Source of the DNA: an uncultured Flavobacteriaceae bacterium
GTDB lineage: Bacteria > Bacteroidota > Bacteroidia > Flavobacteriales > Flavobacteriaceae
Direction of reading: 5' to 3'
Assembly (NCBI GenBank): GCA_947502495.1
Contig: CANNAC010000004.1
Span: 62,001-126,000 of the forward strand
Length of the DNA: 64,000 bases
Part shown: one piece after another, positions 25,669 to 33,617 of the stretch
Numbering within the stretch: position 1 is the stretch's first letter
Layout: every line of letters starts with the position of its first letter
Notes under the pieces: model-generated
What the model was told of the DNA's origin: nothing
The model's database searches: none
The model's input: only the letters and a program-made list of their open reading frames with translations
Program-made: the position numbers and the translations under genes

Positions 25669-26766
25669 ATGAAATTATCTATAGTCATATTAAATTATAA
25701 TGTACGTTACTTTTTAGACTTATGTCTACAAAGTGTACAAGCAGCTATAGCAAATATAGATGCAGAAATCATTGTGGTAGATAATAATTCGCTAGATGAT
25801 AGTTGTGAAATGGTAAAGCAAAACCATCCACAAGTAAAACTTATAGAGAATAAAGAGAATTCCGGTTTCTCATCAGGAAATAATATTGGAGTAGCACAGG
25901 CTAAAGGCGAGTATATCTGTATATTAAATCCAGATACGGTAGTTGCAGAAGATACTTTTACTCAAATTTTAGACTTCGCAGAAAAACAAGAAAAACTAGG
26001 TGCAATTGCATGTCGGTTAATAGATGGAAGCGGAAATTTTCTTCCTGAAAGTAAACGTAATGTTCCAGTTGTAAGAGTTGCTTTTCAAAAAATGATTGGA
26101 AAATCAAAAAATTACTACTCTAATCATTTAAAGGAAGATGAGGTTGGTGAAATAGATATTCTCGTTGGTGCATTTATGTTTTTGAAACGTAGTGTTTATA
26201 ACGAGGTGAAAGGTTTTGATCAGGACTATTTTATGTATGGTGAAGATGTAGACTTGTCTTATAAAATATTAAAAGCAGGATATCAAAATTATTATTTTGG
26301 TGAAACTACGGTTATACATTACAAAGGAGAAAGCACTTTAAAAGATGCAGAGTATGCAAAACGTTTTTATGGTGCCATGCAGATTTTTTATGAAAAGCAT
26401 TTTAAGAGCAATATCTTTTTTGATGCAATCGTATGGTTGGGGATTCAGTTCGCAATACGGTTTCGAAAGGCTCCAACTGTTGCTGTAAAGGCGGTAAATA
26501 ATTATGCTGTTTTTTCTTACAACAAAGATGCTGCCTTTTTGAAAAACCTTCCAGTAGATGCATATCAAATAGCAGATGTGAAAAACGTGAAAGCAAATGC
26601 AGAAGTTATTTTTGATGCAAATACAATGAGTTATAAAGAGATTATAGAACATATAATAGATCTGGAAAAAAATAACACGCATACTTTTAAAATTATTCCA
26701 AAAAGGGCTAATTTTATCATCGGAAGTAACGACTCACAAAACCGAGGAGAAATCCTTCATTTTTAA
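25669..26766 (+). CDS. Glycosyltransferase family 2 protein
   Basis: 365 residues. A GT-A fold domain occupies about 1-240: SIVILNYNVRYFLDLCLQSV, IIVVDNNSLDDS, the nucleotide-binding ENSGFSSGNNIG, ILNPDTVV (DxD-like), and DQDYFMYGEDVDLSYKI, typical of rhamnosyltransferase-like WbbL enzymes. The last ~100 residues are a more basic extension without a membrane span. It probably transfers a sugar to a cell-surface polysaccharide or lipid on the cytosolic face. It lies downstream of recR on the same strand. Confidence 0.93.
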   Translation: MKLSIVILNYNVRYFLDLCLQSVQAAIANIDAEIIVVDNNSLDDSCEMVKQNHPQVKLIENKENSGFSSGNNIGVAQAKGEYICILNPDTVVAEDTFTQILDFAEKQEKLGAIACRLIDGSGNFLPESKRNVPVVRVAFQKMIGKSKNYYSNHLKEDEVGEIDILVGAFMFLKRSVYNEVKGFDQDYFMYGEDVDLSYKILKAGYQNYYFGETTVIHYKGESTLKDAEYAKRFYGAMQIFYEKHFKSNIFFDAIVWLGIQFAIRFRKAPTVAVKAVNNYAVFSYNKDAAFLKNLPVDAYQIADVKNVKANAEVIFDANTMSYKEIIEHIIDLEKNNTHTFKIIPKRANFIIGSNDSQNRGEILHF

Positions 26767-26823
26767 TAAAAATAAGCTTTGTTAATTTTTAATGAATATG
26801 GAATGAAATCATTCATTTTTTAT

Positions 26824-26831
26824 TAATTTTG
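26824..26831 (+). promoter_or_regulatory. -7 promoter box for the E2 gene
   Basis: TAATTTTG, exact match to TAnnTTTG, 38 bases upstream of the ATG. No clear -33 TTG. Confidence 0.5.
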
Positions 26832-26868
26832 CAAAACAAAAATAAAAACTAAGGTTTACATTATAGAT

Positions 26869-28200
26869 ATGGCAAGATTTGAACTAAAATTACCTAAAAT
26901 GGGAGAGAGTGTTGCAGAAGCAACAATTACCTCATGGTTAAAACAAGTTGGAGAAACTATTGAAGAAGATGAAGCAATTCTGGAAATTGCTACAGATAAA
27001 GTAGATAGTGAAGTGCCAAGTGAAGTAGATGGTGTCCTAGTCGAAATACTATTTAATGTAGATGATGTTGTTCAAGTAGGACAAACCATTGCAATTATTG
27101 AAACAGAAGCAAGTGCTTCTACAGCGACTTCTGCTCCAAAAGCAGAAGAAGTAATACAGGAAGCTCCAATGCAAGCGGTTACTGAAGTTGCTCAAACGGT
27201 AGTTGCAGCAAAAGAAACAACTGCTCCAGTAATTTCAAGTGAAGAGCGTTTTTACTCGCCTTTGGTTAAAAATATTGCAAAGAAAGAAGGAATTGCGCAA
27301 GCAGAATTAGATGCACTTCCAGGTTCTGGAAAAGAAGGACGTGTTACTAAAAATGATATTTTAACTTATTTAGAAAATAGAAGTACACAGCAATCTACAA
27401 CAGTTGCTCCAGCGCAATCTAACGATGTTGCGTCTGCAGCAAGTAAGGCTGCAAAACCAAAAACAGAAGCTGCTCCAGTTGTAGTTAGTGGAGAAGATGA
27501 GATTATAGAAATGACCAGAATGGGCAAATTAATTGCACATCATATGGTAGAATCTGTACAAAAAAGTGCACATGTACAAAGTTTCATTGAGGCAGATGTA
27601 ACTAAAATATGGAATTGGAGAAAGAAAGTAAAAGACGGTTTCATGAAGCGTGAAGGTGAAAATTTAACCTTTACACCAATTTTCATGGAAGCAGTTGCAA
27701 AAGCACTTCGTGATTTTCCAATGCTAAATATATCTTTACAAGGAGATACTATTATTAAAAAGAAAAATATCAACCTTGGTATGGCAGCAGCTTTACCAAA
27801 TGGTAATTTAATTGTTCCTGTAATTAAAAATGCAGATCAGTTAAACTTGGTTGGTATGACAAAACAGGTAAATAGCTTGGCTAATAAAGCGCGTGAAAAC
27901 AAATTAAAACCAGACGATATTCAAGGCGGAACATATACCGTAACCAATGTTGGTACTTTTGGAAGTATTATGGGAACTCCTATAATCAATCAACCACAAG
28001 TTGGTATCTTGGCTTTAGGAGCAATACGTAAAATGCCTGCAGTTATAGAAACTCCAGAAGGAGATTTTATTGGTATTCGCTACAAAATGATTATGTCGCA
28101 TTCTTATGACCATAGAGTTGTAAATGGTGCACTTGGAGGTCAGTTTGTGAAAGCAGTTAAAGATTATTTAGAAGCTTGGGATTCAAATCGTGAGATCTAA
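26869..28200 (+). CDS. 2-oxoacid dehydrogenase E2 (dihydrolipoamide acyltransferase)
   Basis: 443 residues. Lipoyl domain 1-80 with lipoylated Lys44 (EIATDKVDSEV), an Ala/Thr/Pro-rich linker, a peripheral subunit-binding domain (YSPLVKNIAKKEGIAQAELD ... GRVTKNDIL, about 127-167), a second linker, and the catalytic acyltransferase domain (about 210-443). The active-site motif is SYDHRVVNGALGG with His415, but position 419 is Asn where most E2 proteins have Asp. By its single lipoyl domain and sequence it is more like branched-chain or 2-oxoglutarate E2 than pyruvate E2. No E1 or E3 gene is adjacent, so the complex is assembled from elsewhere. Confidence 0.93.
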   Translation: MARFELKLPKMGESVAEATITSWLKQVGETIEEDEAILEIATDKVDSEVPSEVDGVLVEILFNVDDVVQVGQTIAIIETEASASTATSAPKAEEVIQEAPMQAVTEVAQTVVAAKETTAPVISSEERFYSPLVKNIAKKEGIAQAELDALPGSGKEGRVTKNDILTYLENRSTQQSTTVAPAQSNDVASAASKAAKPKTEAAPVVVSGEDEIIEMTRMGKLIAHHMVESVQKSAHVQSFIEADVTKIWNWRKKVKDGFMKREGENLTFTPIFMEAVAKALRDFPMLNISLQGDTIIKKKNINLGMAAALPNGNLIVPVIKNADQLNLVGMTKQVNSLANKARENKLKPDDIQGGTYTVTNVGTFGSIMGTPIINQPQVGILALGAIRKMPAVIETPEGDFIGIRYKMIMSHSYDHRVVNGALGGQFVKAVKDYLEAWDSNREI

Positions 28201-28273
28201 AAAAAAAATAAGGTTAATGTCATTCAGAGCATAGCGAAGAATCTCATTTTTAAATCCTAAAATATATTAAAAC

Positions 28274-28303
28274 AAAAAGCACCATTTTAAAATGGTGCTT
28301 TTT
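28274..28303. terminator. Bidirectional terminator between E2 and the glutaredoxin-like pair
   Basis: Perfect palindrome AAAAAGCACCATTTT / AAAATGGTGCTTTTT with T/A-rich flanks. Serves the E2 gene from the left and the 28324 gene from the right. Confidence 0.9.
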
Positions 28304-28323
28304 GTTTTATATAAAGAATCTAT

Positions 28324-28959
28324 TTATTTGTAATGCTCTTGAAGCGTTTCCATTAATTGCTTTTGTGTCTTAATATTGGTATACAAGGAATCCTCGATTT
28401 TTAAAACGGGAGCCTGTGTTTTAGACTTTATATTATTCGCTTTAAATTCTTTAATTAGACTTACCAAATAGGTGGAGTCTTGATCGATATTAAATTCGGT
28501 ATAGTTTATTTTATTATTTGCCAGAACGTCCTTTGTTTGGTTACATAACAAACAATTGTCTTTAGTAAATAAAGTGACTGTTTTCGATTTTAAAGAAGCA
28601 TCTATTTTAAAATTAAAAGCAGTATCGTCCTTTTGCATCGCCAAATCAAAGCTAACTTCATTTACAACCAAAGTGTATTTGTAACTAGGTTCTGTATTTA
28701 CAAGTTTAACAAGCGTTATCATTCTAACTTTAGAATGTGCAGGGATATTTTTTATAATCGGTCTTGCGCTGCTTCGTCTATACCCAACAGCATCTACTTT
28801 TAAAAAAATATCATAGGCAATATCGTTCGTATTTACCGCAAAAAGTTCTACGCGTTTGCCTGTTACTTTTTCTTGTATGCTAACAAATTCATGTTCGTTT
28901 TGCGCGGTTGTTTGTATGGTGAATACTAGCGCGAAAGCACAGAGTAATATAAATCTCAT
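28324..28959 (-). CDS. Secreted two-domain protein with a C-terminal glutaredoxin-like domain (paralogue B)
   Basis: 211 residues with a signal peptide (cleavage near TTAQ, residue 20). Residues 22 to about 115 form a beta-rich, Ig-like-looking domain beginning FVSIQEKVTGKRVELFAVN. From about 125 a thioredoxin/glutaredoxin fold follows: KTVTLFTKDNCLLCNQTKDVL, with CxxC at Cys136/Cys139, then NYTEFNIDQD, and a cis-Pro-like TQAPVLKIEDSLY. It is probably a periplasmic or surface thiol-disulfide protein. It lies 10 bases after its paralogue 28970..29593, sharing the same architecture, so the two arose by tandem duplication and are co-transcribed. Confidence 0.85.
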   Translation of the reverse strand: MRFILLCAFALVFTIQTTAQNEHEFVSIQEKVTGKRVELFAVNTNDIAYDIFLKVDAVGYRRSSARPIIKNIPAHSKVRMITLVKLVNTEPSYKYTLVVNEVSFDLAMQKDDTAFNFKIDASLKSKTVTLFTKDNCLLCNQTKDVLANNKINYTEFNIDQDSTYLVSLIKEFKANNIKSKTQAPVLKIEDSLYTNIKTQKQLMETLQEHYK

Positions 28960-28969
28960 TGCTGGTAAA

Positions 28970-29593
28970 TTAAAAATGATTTTTTAACGCTTTAATCAAT
29001 TTGTCTCTGCTTTCTAATCTATTGTAAATAGAATCTTCAATTTCTATTATAGGAACAAGTGACGTTTTATCATTTTTTCTATTTAAAAGCTCTTGTTGTA
29101 TTTTTTGATAGTACTCCTTGTCTTCGTCAATATTATATATGGTATGAACAATATTGTTATCGCTAAATAGCTTGATGGTATTATCGCATAAATCACAATA
29201 ATCTTTCACAAAAACAGTAACCGGTTTGTTTTTTTTGTTTGCATCAAAAGTAAAGACAATAGGATTTACTACTTTTTCTTTATCATGACCAATTTCATTA
29301 ACTATCATGCCGAAAGTCACGTTAGAATCCTCCGAAATTCTAATTAGCGAAGCCATTTTTACTTCCGATTTAGCAGGAACTGCTTTTGTAACCATATTTT
29401 CAGCAGATTTTCTAAATCCAACCGCATTGATTTTTATGAAAACCTCATAATCTGTATTGCTTGAATTAACGGCGTAAACATCTACTTGTTTTCCTTTTTC
29501 CTTTTTTTCAATAGAAATATGTGCATGGTTATTTTGTGCAAAACTGAATGCAGAGACAAAAAAAAGTAAAAAATAAAATGTAGTTTTTTTCAT
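28970..29593 (-). CDS. Secreted two-domain protein with a C-terminal glutaredoxin-like domain (paralogue A)
   Basis: 207 residues, signal peptide ending SFAQ (residue 20). The N-terminal domain (HISIEKKEKGKQVDVYAVNS ... VFIKINAVGFRKSAENM) aligns with that of the downstream gene. The C-terminal domain has KPVTVFVKDYCDLCDNTIKLF with Cys133/Cys136, then HTIYNIDED and the Pro-containing SLVPIIEIEDSIY. First gene of the pair. Sharing an intergenic region of under 70 bases with the divergent exonuclease gene, it likely has a promoter there. Exported glutaredoxin-like domains are unusual because glutathione is cytosolic, and the partner is unknown. Confidence 0.85.
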   Translation of the reverse strand: MKKTTFYFLLFFVSAFSFAQNNHAHISIEKKEKGKQVDVYAVNSSNTDYEVFIKINAVGFRKSAENMVTKAVPAKSEVKMASLIRISEDSNVTFGMIVNEIGHDKEKVVNPIVFTFDANKKNKPVTVFVKDYCDLCDNTIKLFSDNNIVHTIYNIDEDKEYYQKIQQELLNRKNDKTSLVPIIEIEDSIYNRLESRDKLIKALKNHF

Positions 29594-29635
29594 TATTAGT
29601 TATGGATTAAAAAATTAGATAAATATAATAAAAAG

Positions 29636-29643
29636 TATATTTG
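29636..29643 (+). promoter_or_regulatory. -7 promoter box for the exonuclease gene
   Basis: TATATTTG, exact match, 19 bases before the ATG at 29663. No clear -33 TTG. Confidence 0.55.
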
Positions 29644-29662
29644 CAGAAACCATTCCAAACTA

Positions 29663-30439
29663 ATGAATTTAAATTTAATAAAACCAATTTGTTTTTTCGA
29701 CTTAGAAACAACAGGAATTAATATTTCAAAAGACAGAATAGTAGAGATTTCTATTTTAAAAGTTTTTCCTGACGGAAGACAAGAAAGTAATACTTGGAAA
29801 GTGAATCCGGAAATGCATATTCCAGAAGAGGTTACCTTAATTCACGGTATTTCAGATGAAGATGTAGCAGATAAGCCAACCTTCAAAGAGCTTGCTAAAG
29901 AAATTAATAATGTAATTAAAGATTCCGATTTAGGAGGATTTAATTCGAACCGTTTTGATATTCCGCTTTTAGCAGAAGAAATGCTTCGTGCAGATATGGA
30001 TTTTGATATGAAAAATAGATCTTCTGTAGACGTGCAAACTATTTTCCATAAAATGGAACAACGTACTTTAGTTGCTGCATATAAGTTTTATTGCGGTAAA
30101 GATTTAACAGATGCGCATAGTGCAGAAGCAGATACCAATGCAACGTTTGAAGTTTTAAAAGCACAAATTGAAAAATACGATGAGCTAGAAAATGATACCA
30201 AGTTTCTTGCCGAATTTAGCTCTCGTAAAAAGTTTGCAGATTTTGCTGGATTTCTTGCTTTTAATAAAGAAGGCGAAGAGTGTTTCTCTTTCGGGAAACA
30301 TAAAAACAAACGCGTGGTAGATGTGTTAAGTAAGGAGCCAGGTTACTTTGGTTGGTTGCTAAATGCAGACTTTCCGTTGTATACCAAAAAAGTGCTTACC
30401 GCAATAAAATTGCGTACTTTTAATAATAAGTTGGATTAA
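29663..30439 (+). CDS. DnaQ-like 3'-5' exonuclease with C-terminal DUF3820-like domain
   Basis: 258 residues. DEDD exonuclease: ExoI ICFFDLETTGINISKDRIVEI (Asp13, Glu15), ExoII GFNSNRFDIPLLAEEM, ExoIII DAHSAEADTNATFEVL (His and Asp). After residue 195 comes FNKEGEECFSFGKHKNKRVVDVLSKEPGYFGWLL, which matches the small DUF3820-type module F-G-K-x-K/G-x ... YxxWL. The combination suggests a proofreading or repair exonuclease with an accessory binding module. A stand-alone DUF3820-like protein is encoded at 48891-49127. Cytosolic, monocistronic. Confidence 0.92.
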   Translation: MNLNLIKPICFFDLETTGINISKDRIVEISILKVFPDGRQESNTWKVNPEMHIPEEVTLIHGISDEDVADKPTFKELAKEINNVIKDSDLGGFNSNRFDIPLLAEEMLRADMDFDMKNRSSVDVQTIFHKMEQRTLVAAYKFYCGKDLTDAHSAEADTNATFEVLKAQIEKYDELENDTKFLAEFSSRKKFADFAGFLAFNKEGEECFSFGKHKNKRVVDVLSKEPGYFGWLLNADFPLYTKKVLTAIKLRTFNNKLD

Positions 30440-30540
30440 AATAACCAAGAATCAAGAGCCAGGAGACAAGAATGAAGTTAGCATAGATGTCTTGTTTCTG
30501 CAAGAGAAACGGTCTGGTTCTTAACCATAAAACAATAAGG

Positions 30541-30558
30541 TTTCCGCTTTCGCGGAAA
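30541..30558. repeat. Palindromic REP-like element
   Basis: TTTCCGC-TTTC-GCGGAAA, a 7-bp perfect hairpin ahead of the FAH-family gene. A related TTTCCGCGAAAGCG sequence sits at 14340. I see these as remnants of a small interspersed repeat. Confidence 0.5.
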
Positions 30559-30576
30559 TGAAAATTAAGATTTTCA

Positions 30577-31188
30577 ATGAAATTAATCTGCATAGGAAGA
30601 AATTACACAGACCATATTAAAGAACTGGAAAACGAAAAACCTACAGATCCTGTCGTGTTTTTAAAACCGGACACTGCCATTTTGTTAAAAAAACAGCCGT
30701 TTTTTATTCCAGATTTTTCAGACGATGTACATCACGAAGTAGAAATTCTAGTAAAAATCAATAAAGTAGGAAAGCATATTCAAAAAAAGTTTGCGTCTAA
30801 ATATTATGACCAAATCGGATTAGGAATAGACTTTACTGCACGTGATTTACAACGACAATTAAAAGAAAAAGGCCTACCTTGGGAAAAAGCAAAATCTTTT
30901 GATGGTGCAGCGGTAATAGGCGATTGGTTAGATAAAACGCAGTTTCCAGATGTAGACAATTTAAATTTTTCACTTCTAAAAAATGAAACGCTTGTGCAAC
31001 AAGGTAATACAAGTCACATGCTTTGGAAAATTGATGAAATTATAGAATATGTGTCAAAATATTTTACTTTAAAGATTGGAGATATTATATTTACGGGAAC
31101 TCCAGCAGGAGTTGGCAAGGTCGTTGCCAATGATAAACTAGTAGGATGCATAGAAAACACGCAAATGTTTTCAATAACAGTAAAATAA
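30577..31188 (+). CDS. Fumarylacetoacetate hydrolase (FAH) family protein
   Basis: 203 residues, compact YcgM-like form. Family motifs are MKLICIGRNYTDHIKEL, DPVVFLKPDTAIL, VHHEVEILVKI (metal-binding Glu residues), IGLGIDFTARDLQRQLKEKGLPWEKAKSFDG and IIFTGTPAGVG. Members act on acylpyruvates, including oxaloacetate decarboxylation/tautomerisation in some cases, so the substrate is not fixed here. Its stop codon is directly followed by the ATG of the HPt gene, and that gene overlaps cinA, forming a tight three-gene operon. Confidence 0.94.
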   Translation: MKLICIGRNYTDHIKELENEKPTDPVVFLKPDTAILLKKQPFFIPDFSDDVHHEVEILVKINKVGKHIQKKFASKYYDQIGLGIDFTARDLQRQLKEKGLPWEKAKSFDGAAVIGDWLDKTQFPDVDNLNFSLLKNETLVQQGNTSHMLWKIDEIIEYVSKYFTLKIGDIIFTGTPAGVGKVVANDKLVGCIENTQMFSITVK

Positions 31189-31530
31189 ATGGAACAACAT
31201 TATAAATTATTTCGAGTACGTGAACTGGCAGAAGGAGATGAAGAGTTCATTAATATACTAGCACAAACTTTTTTAGAAGAAGTTCCTGCAGATGCGCAAG
31301 TGTTAAAAGAATCTGTAGAAAGTAACAATCATCTAGCAACCTATCAGGTCGCGCATAAAATGAAACCAACGATTGATATGTTTGAGTTGGGAGTTCTAGC
31401 GGACTTAATTGAAGTGCAAGATTGGGGGAAGCTAGAGAAAAAAGGGGTAGATATAACTCCTAAATTACAAATTGTACTTGCGGCAGTAAAACAGGCTTCA
31501 GACGAAATTCGTTCTGACTTTAATTTATAA
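31189..31530 (+). CDS. Histidine phosphotransfer (HPt) domain protein
   Basis: 113 residues, a single four-helix HPt domain. The phosphoacceptor is the His in YQVAHKMKPTIDMFELG (A-H-K-x-K-P/G pattern), preceded by FINILAQTFLEEVPADAQVL. It would relay phosphate between a hybrid kinase receiver and a response regulator in the cytosol. No kinase or regulator is adjacent. It starts at the base after the FAH gene stop, and its TAA shares a base with the cinA ATG. The soluble hybrid kinase at 2288..4534 lacks an HPt and is one possible partner, without direct evidence. Confidence 0.87.
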   Translation: MEQHYKLFRVRELAEGDEEFINILAQTFLEEVPADAQVLKESVESNNHLATYQVAHKMKPTIDMFELGVLADLIEVQDWGKLEKKGVDITPKLQIVLAAVKQASDEIRSDFNL

Positions 31531-32783
31531 TGCAGGCAGAAATAATAACCATAGGAGACGAAATTCTTATTGGTCAAATAATAGATTCCAATTCCGCATT
31601 TATTGCACAGCAACTAAATAAGATTGGCGTATCTGTTTATCAAATAACTTCCGTTCAAGACGATAAAGAACATATCTTAAAGTCACTACGCGAAGCCGAG
31701 GAAAATGCAGATGTCATTATAATTACTGGTGGATTAGGTCCAACAAAAGATGATATTACAAAAAAAACAATTGCAACGTATTTTCAAGATACACTAGTGC
31801 AAAATGCTGCTGTTTTAAAGAATATAGAATTACTTTGGGAGAAATATATTCAACAACCACTTTCACAAGTTAATATCGATCAAGCATTAATACCTAGTAA
31901 AGCAACCGCTTTAATGAATACCGTTGGTAGCGCACCAGGAATGTGGCTAGAAAAAGGAAATAAAACCTTTGTTTCCCTTCCAGGAGTTCCTTTTGAGATG
32001 AAAGCATTAATAGATGATGAAGTAATTCCAAGACTTCAGAAAAAATATAAATGCCCCTTTATACTGCATAGAACCTTACTAACTTATGGTTTAGGAGAAA
32101 GTAGTTTAGCCGAAAGAATAGAAGATTGGGAAGATAATTTACCAAAACATATTAAGTTGGCATACTTACCTAATTTAGGCAAAGTACGTTTGCGTCTTTC
32201 TGCAAAAGGAGATAATAAAGAAGAAATAATTAAAGAAGTAGAAGAACAAGTTCGTTTGTTACTTCCGCAAATAGAAGAATATTTTACCGGTTTTGAAGAT
32301 CAAGAAGAGTCGTTAGAAGCCTTAATTGCAAAAGAATTAAGCCTTAGCAACCAAACCTTGGCAACCGCAGAAAGTTGTACAGGTGGAAAAATAGCAGAGC
32401 GCATAACGGCAATGTCGGGAGCGTCATCCTACTTTAAAGGAAGTGTGGTGAGCTATGCAACAGAAATAAAAATAGAGGTGCTAAAAGTACCTGAAGTACT
32501 TATTCAAAAACATACCGTAGTGAGTGCTGAGGTCGCAGAAGCAATGGCAGCAAATGTTTTAAAACTATTTAAAACCGATTTTGCAATAGCCACTACAGGA
32601 AATGCTGGACCAGCAAAAGGAGATGCAGATACAGAAGTAGGTACCGTTTTTATTGCAATAGCAACAAAAGATACCGTATATTCGCAAAAATTTACTTTTG
32701 GAAAGCCTAGAATAAAGGTGATAAATAAAGCCGTAAATAAGGCTTTTGAAATGCTTCAAAAAGAAATTTTAAAAAATAGATAA
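31530..32783 (+). CDS. cinA: CinA family nicotinamide-nucleotide amidohydrolase
   Basis: 417 residues, full-length form. An N-terminal MoaB/MPT-binding-like domain (IITIGDEILIGQIIDSNSAF, VIIITGGLGPTKDDITKKTI, VSLPGVPFEMKAL) and a C-terminal PncC amidase domain (TLATAESCTGGKIAERIT, GSVVSYATEIK, AIATTGNAGP). It removes the amide from NMN in pyridine-nucleotide salvage and may act on ADP-ribose through the N-terminal domain. Translationally coupled to the HPt gene upstream. Confidence 0.96.
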   Translation: MQAEIITIGDEILIGQIIDSNSAFIAQQLNKIGVSVYQITSVQDDKEHILKSLREAEENADVIIITGGLGPTKDDITKKTIATYFQDTLVQNAAVLKNIELLWEKYIQQPLSQVNIDQALIPSKATALMNTVGSAPGMWLEKGNKTFVSLPGVPFEMKALIDDEVIPRLQKKYKCPFILHRTLLTYGLGESSLAERIEDWEDNLPKHIKLAYLPNLGKVRLRLSAKGDNKEEIIKEVEEQVRLLLPQIEEYFTGFEDQEESLEALIAKELSLSNQTLATAESCTGGKIAERITAMSGASSYFKGSVVSYATEIKIEVLKVPEVLIQKHTVVSAEVAEAMAANVLKLFKTDFAIATTGNAGPAKGDADTEVGTVFIAIATKDTVYSQKFTFGKPRIKVINKAVNKAFEMLQKEILKNR

Positions 32784-32791
32784 AAATAAGA

Positions 32792-32821
32792 TTGGGGATA
32801 CGTAAAGAATTTGTATATTTG
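32792..32821 (+). promoter_or_regulatory. Bacteroidota promoter for the rpmB-rpmG operon
   Basis: -33 TTG at 32792-32794, 19-base spacer, -7 TATATTTG at 32814-32821. This is a textbook spacing. It gives a leader of about 30 bases before the rpmB ATG. Confidence 0.75.
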
Positions 32822-32858
32822 CACCTCGTTTTGAAATAACAATAATACATTTAGAACA

Positions 32859-33095
32859 ATGTCAAGAGTTTGTGAACTTACAGGAAAGAAGGCAATGGTT
32901 GGAAACAACGTGTCTCACGCAATGAATAGAACTAAACGCACATTTGATGCAAATTTAATCAAAAAGCGCTTTTTTATTCCAGAGGAAGATAAGTGGATTA
33001 CATTAAAGATATCTACATCAGCATTAAAAACTATTAATAAAATAGGTATTTCTGCTGCATTAAAAGAAGCAAGAACCAAAGGTTTTATAAAATAA
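32859..33095 (+). CDS. rpmB: 50S ribosomal protein L28
   Basis: 78 residues: MSRVCELTGKKAMVGNNVSH, then KRTFDANLIKKRFFIPEEDKW and the C-terminal LKTINKIGISAALKEA. Typical bL28. First gene of the small-ribosomal-protein operon rpmB-rpmG-DUF4295. Confidence 0.98.
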   Translation: MSRVCELTGKKAMVGNNVSHAMNRTKRTFDANLIKKRFFIPEEDKWITLKISTSALKTINKIGISAALKEARTKGFIK

Positions 33096-33120
33096 TAGCC
33101 GCATTTAAAAGCTTAAGAAA

Positions 33121-33303
33121 ATGGCAAGAAAAGGTAACAGAGTACAAGTAATATTAGAGTGCACAGAGCACAAAGCAACTGGTTTACCAGGAACTTCTCG
33201 TTATATTACGACTAAGAACAAAAAGAACACTCCAGATAGAATGGAAATTAAAAAATTCAATTCTACCTTAAAGAAAATGACTGTTCACAAAGAAATTAAA
33301 TAA
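33121..33303 (+). CDS. rpmG: 50S ribosomal protein L33
   Basis: 60 residues, basic: [40 protein letters not shown] and [11 protein letters not shown] at the end. The two CxxC zinc pairs of C+ L33 are absent (only one Cys), so this is the zinc-independent form. It starts 26 bases after rpmB. Confidence 0.97.
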   Translation: MARKGNRVQVILECTEHKATGLPGTSRYITTKNKKNTPDRMEIKKFNSTLKKMTVHKEIK

Positions 33304-33335
33304 TATTCTTTTATAGAATACTAAAACTATACGTC

Positions 33336-33488
33336 ATGGCAAAGAAAACCGTAGCATCATTACAAACATCTTCAAAAAGATTAACAAAAGCAATCAAAAT
33401 GGTTAAGTCTCCAAAAACAGGAGCTTACATGTTTGTTGAGTCTGTAATGGCACCAGATTTAGTAGCTGATTTTTTAGCAAAAAAATAA
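33336..33488 (+). CDS. DUF4295 family small basic protein
   Basis: 50 residues: MAKKTVASLQTSSKRLTKAI, KMVKSPKTGAYMFVESVMAP, DLVADFLAKK. I recognise it as the Bacteroidota-restricted DUF4295 family, which is regularly encoded right after rpmB and rpmG. The position and the lysine-rich composition suggest a ribosome-associated protein, but that is inference. It starts 33 bases after the rpmG stop and is the last gene before the hairpin at 33511. Confidence 0.93.
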   Translation: MAKKTVASLQTSSKRLTKAIKMVKSPKTGAYMFVESVMAPDLVADFLAKK

Positions 33489-33510
33489 GTCTACTTAAAA
33501 AAAGATATTT

Positions 33511-33545
33511 TAAAGCTGCTTTCTTAAAGAAAGCGGCTTTTGTTT
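33511..33545 (+). terminator. Terminator of the rpmB-rpmG-DUF4295 operon
   Basis: AAAGCTGCTTTCTT / AAGAAAGCGGCTTT stem (one G-U) with a minimal loop, then TTGTTTT. Confidence 0.85.
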
Positions 33546-33617
33546 TATATTTACATTTCAGATTAATGACAATATTTCAGTAACTTAAAAAAGGCTCGAC
33601 TATTGTTATTATATTTT

